In this document: positions 25,977 through 34,929 of the stretch, piece after piece
How positions within the stretch are numbered: the first letter of the stretch is position 1
Layout of the letters: every line of letters starts with the position of its first letter
Assembly: GCF_000743355.1 (NCBI RefSeq)
Contig: NZ_JQEI01000002.1
Span: forward strand, 1 to 64,000
Direction of reading: 5' to 3'
Length of the DNA: 64,000 nt
Origin: Serratia sp. Ag1
Lineage (GTDB): Bacteria; Pseudomonadota; Gammaproteobacteria; Enterobacterales; Enterobacteriaceae
Program-made: the position numbers and the translations under genes
Notes under the pieces: model-generated
The model's input: only the letters and a program-made list of their open reading frames with translations
Told to the model about the DNA's origin: nothing
Database searches by the model: none

Positions 25977-26366
25977 TTAAGCTAATGCTTTAGCCTTAAG
26001 CTGCAAATATTCACTTTCCGTAATAACTCCTTCGTCCCACAGTTTTTTAGCATCTGAAATCTGTTCAGCAGGTGATTTCCCAGCTACCTCGCGGATATAC
26101 TCATTGGTCGCAGAGACATTTTTCTGCACCAGCGCACGGTGCCGCTCCGCCATACCTTTACCACGCGTAATCAGATAAATCAGTGACGTTAAGAGTGGGA
26201 TAAACAGCAGGAAGATGATCCAGACAGCCTTATAAAAACCACTCAACTCATGATCCCGAAACAGATCGGAGACAACCTGGAATAAAATAAACAGATAGGC
26301 GATAAAAAAGAATAGCGAGAACGTCGTCGCTAAAATATCCCAAAGAGTGAGTAAATGTGCGGTCAT
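25977..26366 (-). CDS. SHOCT-domain inner-membrane protein
   Basis: A small membrane protein of 129 residues. ATG 26366 (MTAHLLTLWDILATTF) is preferred over ATG 26372 because AAGGA stands six bases before it and directly abuts the other. Two hydrophobic segments (about 8-32 and 46-66) resemble a PLDc_N-type membrane anchor; the tail SPAEQISDAKKLWDEGVITE followed by SEYLQLKAKAL is a SHOCT motif, a short C-terminal module often linked to oligomerisation. The function is unknown. Confidence 0.8.
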   Translation of the reverse strand: MTAHLLTLWDILATTFSLFFFIAYLFILFQVVSDLFRDHELSGFYKAVWIIFLLFIPLLTSLIYLITRGKGMAERHRALVQKNVSATNEYIREVAGKSPAEQISDAKKLWDEGVITESEYLQLKAKALA

Positions 26367-26575
26367 TAGCATTCCTTAAAATCAAATAAAACATAATAAA
26401 GATCTTTGATCTAGAATGTGTTTGCAAAATAATCAAACTGAAATATTAAGCCCGTTTATTTAATTAAAAATCAACCCTATAGCACAGACTAGATCGTCTT
26501 GGTAACCGTTATAACTATATATCACGGTTCCATTTTTTCCATGTTGTGCACTAAAAAAGCAGGGTTATCCCCGCC

Positions 26576-26670
26576 ATACCTCAAGCTGCGCCCCAGTCAC
26601 ACAGTTAACTATGCTCCTGGGGCCAGCAGCGCTTGCCGCCTACAAGCCACTCAAATTATTTTGGCTATAC
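26576..26670. repeat. Dispersed intergenic repeat
   Basis: ATACCTCAAGCTGCG at the left and CTACAAGCCACTCAAATTAT at the right bracket an internal inverted pair (CCCCAGTCAC ... GTTAAC ... GCTCCTGGGG). This is the same repeat type as at 15863-15960 and 29965-30105. It occupies most of the 312-bp gap between the SHOCT gene and the ABC ATPase gene. Confidence 0.65.
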
Positions 26671-26678
26671 AGACCGGT

Positions 26679-27473
26679 TTAACTCAGCAACAGCGCATCA
26701 TCATCCAGCTTTTCGCCGCGTGTTTTTTCAAACATCTCCAGCAAGTCAGTCACCTGCATGTTGGTACGCTGCTTACCGCTGACATCCAGCACCACGCGCC
26801 CTTGGTGCAGCATCACCGTCCGATGCCCGTGATCCAACGCCTGGCGCATTGAGTGCGTCACCATCAGCACCGTCAGGTTCTGCTCGGCAACAATGCGATC
26901 GGTTAATGCCAGTACAAAGGCGGCAGTTTTAGGATCGAGCGCTGCCGTATGTTCATCCAGCAGGAGTAAACGAGACGGCTGCAAAGAAGCCATCAACAGA
27001 CTGACAGCCTGACGTTGGCCACCGGAGAGCAGCCCCATATGATCGCCTAAACGGTTCTCTAACCCCAGTTCCAGCGTTGCCAGCTTGTCGCGGAATAGCT
27101 CCCGCTGCTGGCTTTTAACCGCGCGCTGAAATCCCCGTGATTGACCGCGCTGTAGCGCCAAAGCCAGATTCTCTTCAATGCTCAGCCCTTCACAGGTCCC
27201 GGCCAGCGGATCCTGAAATACTCGAGCAACCATACCCGCACGACGCCAGGCGGGCATGGCAGTCACGTCCTGGTCATCGATGAACAGCTGGCCGCGATCG
27301 GGCGTCACATCACCGCTGATCGCATTAAGCAGCGTGGACTTCCCAGCCCCATTGCTGCCGATCACCGTAACAAACTGACCGGCTTCAATACTCAGAGACA
27401 GGCCACGCAATACTGGGTTTTCCAGCGGAGTGCCGGGATTAAAGGTCTTAAACAATTGCTCGGCACGCATCAT
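26679..27473 (-). CDS. ABC transporter ATPase, TrpZ-like
   Basis: A 264-residue ABC ATPase that would energise uptake by the adjacent permease and binding protein. Walker A GSNGAGKST at 39-47, signature LSGGQ at 149-153, Walker B LLLLDE at 169-174, and the switch His in MVTHSMRQA (about 205). The residue after the catalytic Glu is His (DEH), common in this family. Its ATG overlaps the permease stop by 4 bp (27470-27473), so translation is coupled. The three-gene set resembles the TrpXYZ-type (PF04392-linked) importers. Confidence 0.88.
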   Translation of the reverse strand: MMRAEQLFKTFNPGTPLENPVLRGLSLSIEAGQFVTVIGSNGAGKSTLLNAISGDVTPDRGQLFIDDQDVTAMPAWRRAGMVARVFQDPLAGTCEGLSIEENLALALQRGQSRGFQRAVKSQQRELFRDKLATLELGLENRLGDHMGLLSGGQRQAVSLLMASLQPSRLLLLDEHTAALDPKTAAFVLALTDRIVAEQNLTVLMVTHSMRQALDHGHRTVMLHQGRVVLDVSGKQRTNMQVTDLLEMFEKTRGEKLDDDALLLS

Positions 27474-28372
27474 GATGGCTGCTTTCCTTGCTTACTTTTC
27501 AGTTTTTGTTTCAATTTCGGCAGAATCAGGGCCAGCGTAACCAATACGGCGGTGATCAGATTCAGATCCTGCGCCTGTAGGCCAATAAAGTCGGCATTCA
27601 GGGCCAGCGCGATCATCAGGCGATACAGCAATGCCCCCAATAACGTCGCCAAGGTGATCAGGTAAAGACTGCGAGCAGGTAACAGCGTTTCACCGATGAT
27701 CACCGCCGCCAACCCGACGACGATAGTCCCGATCCCCATAGAAATATCGGCACCACCCTGGGTTTGGACGTACAACGCACCAGCCAGCGCAATCAACGCA
27801 TTGGAAAGTGCCATACCAATCACCGTCAGCCGACTGGTGGCAATACCTTGGGCGCGGGCCATACGAGGATTCGCCCCGGTCGCACGCAGCGCCAGACCAA
27901 CTTCGGATGTCAGGAACGCATCCAGCGCCAGCTTAACCAGCACGACGATCACCAGCAGCAATAAAGGCTGGATCAGCCAGGAATTATCTTCAATCTGGCT
28001 GATGAACGGTGTGAACACACTGGGCAGCCCAATCAGAGCCAGATTAGGTGCTCCCATAATGCGCAGATTGATGGAATACAGCGCAATCATCACCAGAATA
28101 CTGGCCAACAGTTGCAAGATACCGAGCCGCACGTGCAGCCAAGCCGTCAAGCAACCCGCGCCTGCTCCGGCGATAGCCGCCAACCCGCACGCCAGCCAGG
28201 GGTTATAACCGCTGACGATCATGACCGCAGCAACGGCACCACCTAACGGGAAACTGCCGTCAGCCGTCAGATCGGGAAAGTTGAGTAAACGAAAGGAAAT
28301 CAGTACCCCAAGCGCCACCAGCGCAAAGATTAAACCGATCTCCAAAGCCCCCATAAGGGAAATTAACGACAT
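27470..28372 (-). CDS. ABC transporter permease, TrpY-like
   Basis: A LivH-type (BPD_transp_2) inner-membrane permease of about 300 residues with eight or nine hydrophobic segments. ATG 28372 (MSLISLMGALEIGLIFALVA) with GAGG six bases upstream is preferred; a longer frame to 28417 would start inside a terminator-like hairpin. Conserved features include LRLLNFPDLT-type (here FRLLNFPDLTADGSFPLGGA) and ALRATGANPRMARAQGI, which is the coupling-loop region that contacts the ATPase. It is in operon with the binding protein upstream and the ATPase downstream. Confidence 0.88.
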   Translation of the reverse strand: MSLISLMGALEIGLIFALVALGVLISFRLLNFPDLTADGSFPLGGAVAAVMIVSGYNPWLACGLAAIAGAGAGCLTAWLHVRLGILQLLASILVMIALYSINLRIMGAPNLALIGLPSVFTPFISQIEDNSWLIQPLLLLVIVVLVKLALDAFLTSEVGLALRATGANPRMARAQGIATSRLTVIGMALSNALIALAGALYVQTQGGADISMGIGTIVVGLAAVIIGETLLPARSLYLITLATLLGALLYRLMIALALNADFIGLQAQDLNLITAVLVTLALILPKLKQKLKSKQGKQPS

Positions 28373-28383
28373 GCAAACCTCAT

Positions 28384-28415
28384 AAAAAACCTTGGCCCAC
28401 CAGAACTGGCGGGCC
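28384..28415 (-). terminator. Intrinsic terminator or attenuator between binding-protein and permease genes
   Basis: On the minus strand TGGCCCGCCAG-TT-CTGGTGGGCCA forms an 11-bp stem with one mismatch (28393-28415), followed by AAGG and T6. It ends 11 bp before the permease start codon. It would reduce permease and ATPase expression relative to the binding protein. A smaller inverted pair (ATACCC/GGGTAT, 28428-28449) precedes it. Confidence 0.75.
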
Positions 28416-28472
28416 ATTCCCTAGAATATACCCTGCATAATTCGGGTATAAACAACTATGCAATACAGAACA

Positions 28473-29435
28473 TTACTTGATCACTTCCTGCGCTGACTGC
28501 ACCAGATCGGCAGGCAGTGTCACGCCTTGCTTCTCGGCAGCGGCGGGATTCACACTCAGGCTGAGCTTGTTGCCCACCTCGGGTGCAATAGTGCCGGGCT
28601 TTTCACCTTCTAACAGGCGCACCACGACTTTGCCCGTTTGCCGCCCAAGATCGTAATAGCTCATCCCCAGCGCAGCCGCGGCACCGCGTTTGGCAACGCT
28701 GTTGTCACCAGCGATCAACGGAATTTTAGCCTGATTGGCGACGCCAACCAGCGACTCGTAAGTAGAGATCACGTTGTTATCGGTATTGGTATAAATCACG
28801 TCAACTTTACCCACCAGGCTTTTCGCCGCCGGGCTCACGTCAACGGTACGCGCCGCCGGGGCCTCAACCAGCGTCATACCACGCTTGGTTAACTCATCTT
28901 TCAGCTCTTTAACCACCACCGTCGAGTTGACCTCACCAGGACTGAACACCATCCCAACCCGTTTGGCATCTGGCTTAACCTTTAAGATCAGATCCACCTG
29001 CGGGCCGATGGCGACACTGTCAGAAACGCCGGTAACGTTAGTGCCACTCGGTTCCCAGCTTTTGACCAGCTTGGCGGCTACCGGATCCGTCACCGTAGTA
29101 AACACGACCGGGATAGTTTTGGTTGCCGCAATCACCGACTGAGCTGCCGGAGTTGAGATCGCCACGATGGCATCGGGCTTGTCACCAATAAATTTACGCG
29201 CGATCTGCCCAGCAGTCGCCATATTCCCCTGCGCACTCTGGAACTGAATCTTGACCTTATCTTTGTCATAGCCAGCGGCTTTTAATTCATCAATGACCCC
29301 GTCACGCGTAGCATCCAGCGCCGGATGGTCAACGATCGATACAATAGCCACCGATTTCGGCGTAGCCGCATAGCTGCTTACTGCGAATAAGGTTGCTGCA
29401 AGTGTGGCGAAAATCTTTCGATTATTTAAAAGCAT
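28473..29435 (-). CDS. ABC transporter substrate-binding protein, TrpX-like (PF04392)
   Basis: A 320-residue periplasmic binding protein. Signal peptide ends at about residue 23 (VSSYAATP). KSVAIVSIVDHPALDATRDG, then PDAIVAISTPAAQSV, TVTDPVAAKLV and NVTGVSDSV are characteristic of the ABC_sub_bind family, whose studied members (TrpX of streptococci) are linked to aromatic amino acid uptake. No lipobox is present. It is the first gene of the operon, with AAGGA upstream. The substrate is inferred from family only. Confidence 0.88.
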   Translation of the reverse strand: MLLNNRKIFATLAATLFAVSSYAATPKSVAIVSIVDHPALDATRDGVIDELKAAGYDKDKVKIQFQSAQGNMATAGQIARKFIGDKPDAIVAISTPAAQSVIAATKTIPVVFTTVTDPVAAKLVKSWEPSGTNVTGVSDSVAIGPQVDLILKVKPDAKRVGMVFSPGEVNSTVVVKELKDELTKRGMTLVEAPAARTVDVSPAAKSLVGKVDVIYTNTDNNVISTYESLVGVANQAKIPLIAGDNSVAKRGAAAALGMSYYDLGRQTGKVVVRLLEGEKPGTIAPEVGNKLSLSVNPAAAEKQGVTLPADLVQSAQEVIK

Positions 29436-29739
29436 AAGGACATCCTTTTAGAGTTATAGTCAGTGCCCAAAGTGGCGGCAAATCATCCTAGCACAGTGTT
29501 TTCCAGCCATCTACGAGACTACATTCCGTTGCTCTCCAAAATCAGCAGAAACTATTCAACCCGCTTACCGAGATAGGTGACTCGGTTCACAAATCCGTAC
29601 TCTTTAACTCAAGATCGATTCCAGCCCGTTCCCCAGTCACTTGAAATAAGGTTGGTATAAATGACGGCTGTTCTCAGGGAGGATATTGCAATAACAAAAA
29701 CAGGGGAGTGATAAGGAACAGGTTTGTTGTGAGCAGCAG
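29436..29739. other. Leader region of the TrpX-like operon
   Basis: Non-coding sequence upstream of the binding-protein gene, expected to hold its promoter. I see no clear riboswitch, leader peptide or operator. Confidence 0.35.
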
Positions 29740-29835
29740 ATTACGCCCTAAAAGGCCGATGAGTGAGCTCTTATCGCAGTGAGCGAGGGCAGCCAACACC
29801 CTAGCAACTTGAAGTATGACGGGTATACCCTTGGG
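29740..29835. repeat. Dispersed intergenic repeat, inverted copy
   Basis: On the minus strand it reads ATACCCGTCATACTTCAAGT, TGCTAGGGTGTTGGCTGCCC, TCGCTCACTG and so on, the same left end as the repeat at 15863-15960. An 85-codon minus-strand frame (29674-29931) runs through it and is not considered a gene. Confidence 0.6.
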
Positions 29836-29964
29836 TATATTATATTTTAACAAGTTAATAATAATATTAACTACAACTATGCTTAAAGTAAGTAAAATAC
29901 CCGAACAGGCTGATGCGGAAATAACGCCCACATCAGCACTGAAGCTATGCTAAAAAAGTGTCTA

Positions 29965-30105
29965 CTCAGCATATTTCAAGCCATATAGGTATTGGCAGGT
30001 CTAATTCTCACCCTGACGGGCGACTGCAAGCAGCCTTCAAATAGATCTGTGGTCAACTTGCCCCAGACTTGCCGCCTACACACAACTTGAATTATTTGGA
30101 GTATC
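29965..30105. repeat. Dispersed intergenic repeat, direct copy
   Basis: A degenerate copy running from CATATTTCAAGCC to CTACACACAACTTGAATTAT. It ends 18 bp before the stop codon of the small peptide gene. Together with the inverted copy at 29740-29835 it makes a repeat pair about 130 bp apart. Confidence 0.55.
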
Positions 30106-30123
30106 GCTTTTTAACCCAAAGCA

Positions 30124-30306
30124 TTATGCGCAGTTAGCCAACAGAGTTGATTCACTGGTGGTGCTTACAACATTGCCATTTTTGTCTACACAAGTATTTA
30201 CTTCCATGCAAACTGTAGGTGAGGTCTTCTCAAAGCTCACAGTACAAGTAGGAGCATCAGTACCACCAACAATTACGCTAGCCTCAGAGAAATTGATCTT
30301 TTTCAC
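30124..30306 (-). CDS. Cys-rich small peptide with double-glycine leader (DUF4762-like)
   Basis: A 60-residue peptide starting with GTG at 30306 and an AAGGA ribosome binding site seven bases upstream. The N-terminal MKKINFSEASVIVGG ends in Gly-Gly, as in leaders cut by C39-type transport peptidases, and is followed by a 45-residue core with four Cys (21, 33, 39, 59): TDAPTCTVSFEKTSPTVCME, then NTCVDKNGNVV. Short enterobacterial peptides of this look are grouped, as I recall, under DUF4762; their function is unknown. No transporter, peptidase or immunity gene lies next to it. Secretion or bacteriocin-like activity is only a possibility. Confidence 0.6.
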   Translation of the reverse strand: MKKINFSEASVIVGGTDAPTCTVSFEKTSPTVCMEVNTCVDKNGNVVSTTSESTLLANCA

Positions 30307-31252
30307 AACATTGTCCTTATATAAAATTGAAACAAAAAAACAAGCATTCCCACCACTGTATATTGTGGTGTTTCACGCTCACTATAAAGGCACAGAAAGT
30401 TATGCCTTTATTAAAGCGCAAAATAATAACCCAACGCTATACAGATTAGCCTTAGGGTAACGAGACAAATAAAATTAATCAATAAAATTATCGTATTAAT
30501 AACAAGGGATTGAGTTAATATTTATACTATTAAGCAGGGATGTTTCTTGTTTTTTTATGGGTATTAAACCCAATTAACCCGTGAGATATTTTTATATAAA
30601 GATAAAATCAATAATAGTGGTTGCAGATATTTCTTATATACATTCATGCTTATTGAAGCCCTTGATTATCCCGTCAATGAGCAACATACGCCTTGTTGAG
30701 CCCATCATGGTTGCATGATGAGGTACCCTCTGTTGCGGTCATTCCACATCGTTCTACCGAGCGGCAACGTCAGGTTCAGAACCACTCATTCACTGCAACA
30801 AACCGGATGCCTCACAAAGTTATCACACCATTTTTACCAAGTTATTCGCCCACACTTGAGGTATAAAAACACACTTATTTTTAAATAATCAATTAATATC
30901 AAATGATTACAAAACAAAACGGCGTTTCTATTTTATGCTGGCTGACTAAGTGACGGTTAAAATACACTTTTCCCTTTTGTGATATCACGCAATTTACAAA
31001 GTTGTATAATAAGTTACCTTGTGTGGTATCTGATTACCCTGTGACATCGTTGGCAACACATTAAAAAAGTTACTGATTTGTATAGACATTGATGGTCTGA
31101 CGGTCAGCTCACGCCTAAAAACAGGCTTATTGAAGATGGCGAAATAATGCCGGTTCAATATCAGATTAAAAATGCTACCTGGGCCGCTTTTCATCAGGCT
31201 TTTGATTCACTGAATCCCCCAGGTTTCTTCGTTCACCTCTGGAGATTACCCA
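30307..31252. other. Long intergenic region between the small peptide gene and the TRAP operon
   Basis: About 950 bp without a convincing gene. CACCAC-N8-GTGGTG (30351-30370) lies upstream of the small peptide gene and a palindrome GTGATATCAC at 30979-30988 lies upstream of the TRAP operon; either may be an operator. The part 30640-30840 is less AT-rich and could be a decayed gene, but I recognise nothing in it. Confidence 0.4.
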
Positions 31253-32233
31253 ATGAAATTGTCCAAGACGCTACTCAGCCTTTGCCTCACCTCAGCAACG
31301 CTGCTCATGAGCCACTCTGCCATTGCTGCACAGCAGATCAAGGCCGCAGACGTTCACCCAGCGGGTTACCCGAACGTCGTCGCCGTTGAGCATATGGGCG
31401 AGAAATTAAAACAGGCCACTGATGGCCGCTTGGAAGTTAAAACTTTCCCAGGGGGTGTGTTAGGTGATGAAAAACAGGAAATTGAGCAGGCGCAGATTGG
31501 CGCGATTGATATCATCCGCGTGTCCATGTCACCAGTGGCCGCCATTCTGCCAGAGGTAGATGCCTTTACCCTGCCCTACATCTTCCGTGATGAAGACCAC
31601 ATGCACAAAGTGCTCGACGGTCAAATCGGCCAGGAAATCGGTCAGAAAATTACCGATAACGCCAAGTCAAAAATGGTCTTCCTCGGTTGGATGGACGGCG
31701 GCACGCGCAACATGATCACCAAGAATCCAATCAACAAGCCGGAAGACCTGCAAGGCATGAAAATTCGCGTTCAGGGTAATCCGGTAGCGCTTGCCACGCT
31801 GAAAGCCATGGGGGCGAATGCGGTCAGCATGGGCGTCAGTGAAGTGTTCAGCGGTATGCAGACCGGCGTTATCGACGGCGCTGAGAACAACCCACCAACC
31901 TATGTTGCGCACAACTACATGCCGGTAGCGAAAAACTACACCCTCACCGGCCACATGATCATCCCTGAAGTGTTCCTTTACTCCAAAACCAAATGGAACA
32001 AGCTGTCTGCAGAAGATCAGCAGTTAATCCTCAAACTGGCGAAAGAGGCCCAAACCGAGCAGCGCGAACTGTGGGCCAAATATAATCAGGAATCTCTGGA
32101 TAAGATGAAAGCGGGCAACGTGAATATTCAGAGCATCGATCGTGATTATTTCTACAAAGCCACCCAATCGGTACGCGATCAGTTCGGTAAAGATTACCAA
32201 GACCTCATTCAACGTATCGAAGCCGTCAAATAA
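31253..32233 (+). CDS. TRAP transporter substrate-binding protein, DctP family
   Basis: A 326-residue periplasmic binding protein for a carboxylate-type solute. Signal peptide ends at SAIAAQ (about residue 26). DctP landmarks: HPAGYPNVVAVEHMGEKLKQ, FPGGVLGDEKQEIEQAQIGA, and the GMKIRVQGNP segment whose Arg binds the carboxylate of the ligand; then GVIDGAENNPPTYVAHNYMP and KNYTLTGHMIIPEVFLYSK. It is the first gene of a DctP-DctQ-DctM set. The ATG has GGAG ten bases upstream. The solute cannot be read from the sequence. Confidence 0.93.
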   Translation: MKLSKTLLSLCLTSATLLMSHSAIAAQQIKAADVHPAGYPNVVAVEHMGEKLKQATDGRLEVKTFPGGVLGDEKQEIEQAQIGAIDIIRVSMSPVAAILPEVDAFTLPYIFRDEDHMHKVLDGQIGQEIGQKITDNAKSKMVFLGWMDGGTRNMITKNPINKPEDLQGMKIRVQGNPVALATLKAMGANAVSMGVSEVFSGMQTGVIDGAENNPPTYVAHNYMPVAKNYTLTGHMIIPEVFLYSKTKWNKLSAEDQQLILKLAKEAQTEQRELWAKYNQESLDKMKAGNVNIQSIDRDYFYKATQSVRDQFGKDYQDLIQRIEAVK

Positions 32234-32297
32234 TGGCCTAGGGGTGGAACAGCCAACATCCACCCCCTTTTTCCTGACCAGGATGTAGGGGATTATC

Positions 32298-32804
32298 ATG
32301 TCTCAGTCTTATATATCGGTGATGGATTTCCTTTACCGTGTGTCTATCTGGCTTTCCGGCCTTGCTCTGCTTGTTATGACCGCCGTGATCCCCGTCGGTA
32401 TTTTTGCCCGCTATGTATTGAACGCCGGTCTGTCGTGGCCGGAGCCGGTGGCTATCATCTGTATGGTGACCTTTACCTTTATCGGTGCCGCCGTCAGTTA
32501 CCGTTCCTGCTCGCATATCGCAGTCAGCATGATGACTGACCGCCTGTCAGAACCAATGAAAAAGGTCTGCTCAGTGCTTACCGATCTGATGATGCTGGCA
32601 ATCACCCTGTTTATTCTCTATTACGGCTATAACCTGTGCCTGGAACTGTGGGAGCAACCCGTGGCTGAATTCCCGGTGTTAACCGCAGGGGAAACCTACC
32701 TGCCGCTGCCAATCGGATCATTTATCACTCTACTGTTCATTATTGAGCGCATCTTTTTTGGCCCGCAAAATCACCGCCCGGTGGTCATGCTGGGTAATTC
32801 CTAA
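32298..32804 (+). CDS. TRAP transporter small permease, DctQ family
   Basis: A 168-residue inner-membrane protein with four predicted transmembrane segments (about 15-37, 52-68, 92-112, 130-150). The pattern LSWPEPVAIICMVTFTFIGA AVSYRSCSHIAVSMM is typical of DctQ (the LxWxEExxR-like region). It would form the membrane part of the TRAP carrier with DctM. It lies 64 bp after the dctP-type gene and 24 bp before the dctM-type gene. Confidence 0.9.
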   Translation: MSQSYISVMDFLYRVSIWLSGLALLVMTAVIPVGIFARYVLNAGLSWPEPVAIICMVTFTFIGAAVSYRSCSHIAVSMMTDRLSEPMKKVCSVLTDLMMLAITLFILYYGYNLCLELWEQPVAEFPVLTAGETYLPLPIGSFITLLFIIERIFFGPQNHRPVVMLGNS

Positions 32805-32828
32805 GCGGCAACCAGGAGCCTGTAAATT

Positions 32829-34121
32829 ATGGACGCATTGATTCTCTTGTTAACCCTTGGCGTGATGCTTGCCATTGGTGTCCCCGTGGCCTATGCCGTT
32901 GGCATCAGCGCCGTCGCTGGGGCATTCTGGATTGATCTGCCGCTCGAAGCCGTGATGATTCAGATCACCAACGGCGTGAACAAATTTTCGCTGTTGGCCA
33001 TTCCGTTCTTTATTCTGGCGGGGGCCATTATGGCGGAAGGCGGCATTGCCCGCCGCTTGGTTAACTTCGCTTATATCTTCGTCGGTTTTATTCGCGGTGG
33101 CCTGTCACTGGTCAATATCGTGGCTTCGACCTTCTTTGGTGCCATCTCCGGTTCATCGGTGGCGGATACCGCCTCGATTGGTTCAGTGATGATCCCGGAA
33201 ATGGATAAAAAGGGCTACCCACGCGATTTCGCCGCAGCAGTCACCGCCAGCGGTTCGGTGCAAGCGATTCTGACACCACCAAGCCATAACTCGGTGATCT
33301 ATTCGCTGGCAACCGGCGGCACCGTCTCCATTGCTTCGCTGTTTATCGCCGGGATCCTGCCGGGCCTGCTGCTGAGCCTGACGCTGATGGTGATGTGTGT
33401 CTGCTTCGCCCACAAGCGTGGCTACCCGAAGGGTGAGCGCGTGCCGTTCCGCCAGGCGCTGAAGATCTTCGTTGATACCCTGTGGGGATTAATGACGGTA
33501 GTCATCATCATGGGCGGAATTCTTTCCGGCATCTTCACCGCTACCGAGTCGGCGGCCATTGCCTGCCTGTGGTCATTCTTCGTCACCATGTTTATTTACC
33601 GTGACTACAAATGGTCTGAACTGCCCAAGCTGATGTTCCGCACGGTGAAAACCGTGACTATCGTGATGATCCTGATTGGCTTTGCCGCCAGCTTCGGGGC
33701 CATTATGACTTACATGCAACTGCCGACGCGGATCACCGAGTTCTTTACCTCTATCTCCGACAACAAGTATGTGATCCTGATGTGGATTAACATTATGTTG
33801 CTGCTGATCGGCACCCTGATGGATATGGCGCCGCTGATCCTGATCCTGACGCCGGTACTGCTGCCGGTGGCGATCAACCTGGGTATCGATCCGGTGCACT
33901 TCGGGATGATCATGCTGGTCAACCTGGGTATCGGCCTGATTACGCCGCCAGTGGGCTCAGTGCTGTTCGTCGCCAGTGCGGTCAGTAAGCAGAAGATAGA
34001 ACAGGTGGTGAAAGCCATGATCCCATTCTACATCGCCCTGCTTAGCGTACTGATGCTGGTGACTTACATTCCGGCGATCTCGCTGTTCCTGCCGAAGCTG
34101 TTTGGCGTTCATACCGGATAA
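32829..34121 (+). CDS. TRAP transporter large permease, DctM family
   Basis: A 430-residue membrane protein with about 12 transmembrane segments, the ion-coupled transport subunit of the TRAP system. Family signatures are clear: LLAIPFFILAGAIMAEGGIA RRL, FFGAISGSSVADTASIGSVM IPEM, ASGSVQAILTPPSHNSVIYS, and GLITPPVGSVLFVASAVSK near the end. AGGAG precedes the ATG. A strong terminator follows. Confidence 0.94.
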   Translation: MDALILLLTLGVMLAIGVPVAYAVGISAVAGAFWIDLPLEAVMIQITNGVNKFSLLAIPFFILAGAIMAEGGIARRLVNFAYIFVGFIRGGLSLVNIVASTFFGAISGSSVADTASIGSVMIPEMDKKGYPRDFAAAVTASGSVQAILTPPSHNSVIYSLATGGTVSIASLFIAGILPGLLLSLTLMVMCVCFAHKRGYPKGERVPFRQALKIFVDTLWGLMTVVIIMGGILSGIFTATESAAIACLWSFFVTMFIYRDYKWSELPKLMFRTVKTVTIVMILIGFAASFGAIMTYMQLPTRITEFFTSISDNKYVILMWINIMLLLIGTLMDMAPLILILTPVLLPVAINLGIDPVHFGMIMLVNLGIGLITPPVGSVLFVASAVSKQKIEQVVKAMIPFYIALLSVLMLVTYIPAISLFLPKLFGVHTG

Positions 34122-34147
34122 CGATTGCCTTTACTTGGTAACACCTG

Positions 34148-34176
34148 GCCCGTTTTGTTGAAAACGGGCTTTTTTA
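34148..34176 (+). terminator. Rho-independent terminator of the TRAP operon
   Basis: GCCCGTTTT-GTTG-AAAACGGGC followed by T6 (stem 34148-34169). It lies between the convergent TRAP operon and DUF3142 gene. Confidence 0.9.
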
Positions 34177-34929
34177 TTAACGAGCGTTATTTACCAGAAA
34201 AACCACCTCTCCCCGATAATAAGGCGACTTCGCCAACCGCTGCTGCCATTGGGTATTCCACACTCCGTGCTGCACCAGCCCAATCTTGAAGGGCAAACGT
34301 AGCTTCAATAAGGCTGGCAGATACTGCTCATACTGCGTGACCGTTTGCTTGCCCTGATAGGTTTGGATCACCAGTTCGTCGATCGGTAACGCATTCAGTT
34401 GCCCGGCATTGCCGGTTTTTGCCCAATCGAGCAACCCGGTCACCCCCAACGCATACTCGGCGGGCAGTTGGCTGCGCACGCGGTTGAGGAATTCCGCGTA
34501 CTTGTCGAGTTGATAAGTTGCCGCATCAAAATCAATCTGCAACCCCACCACCGGGTTACCGGCAGCGGCCCAGCGTGCAGGCAGACGTAAAACCGCAGCC
34601 AACACCTCGTCGGGGATCTCCAGCGTGACAACGCGCACGGTAATCCACAGGGCTGGAGCTTGCAGTTTACCCAGCGGCAATCCCAGCTTGAGAAAGCGCG
34701 CCCCTTGGCGACTATTCACCACCTCGGCCTGGTGCAGATACAAGGTCTCGGCCTGCTTCAGCACCGGTTGTGACCACACGCCAGACCACAGCCAGAACGC
34801 GCGATAGTCGCGCGTATCCACATAGCCTGCATCGGTTTTACCCGCTGCTGATGCGGTGATAAGTACCGGTATCAGCAACAGTGCCAACCATAAACGCCTC
34901 ACCAGTAGTATTTGAGCCGTTTTTCCCAT
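34177..34929 (-). CDS. DUF3142 protein, secreted
   Basis: A 250-residue protein with an N-terminal hydrophobic segment (about 12-30) that is probably a signal peptide, followed by a domain resembling DUF3142: YRAFWLWSGVWSQPVLKQAE, VVGLQIDFDAATYQLDKYAE FLNRVR and DELVIQTYQG. The conserved acidic pair in LQIDFD suggests a glycosidase-like barrel, but no activity is known to me. Its start lies inside the end of the 733-residue gene upstream (31-bp overlap), so the two are co-transcribed. Confidence 0.7.
   Translation of the reverse strand: MGKTAQILLVRRLWLALLLIPVLITASAAGKTDAGYVDTRDYRAFWLWSGVWSQPVLKQAETLYLHQAEVVNSRQGARFLKLGLPLGKLQAPALWITVRVVTLEIPDEVLAAVLRLPARWAAAGNPVVGLQIDFDAATYQLDKYAEFLNRVRSQLPAEYALGVTGLLDWAKTGNAGQLNALPIDELVIQTYQGKQTVTQYEQYLPALLKLRLPFKIGLVQHGVWNTQWQQRLAKSPYYRGEVVFLVNNAR

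Noticed and set aside
29674-29931. 85-codon minus-strand frame with hydrophobic segments
   Set aside because: Much of it is the translation of a dispersed repeat; no ribosome binding site or family match.
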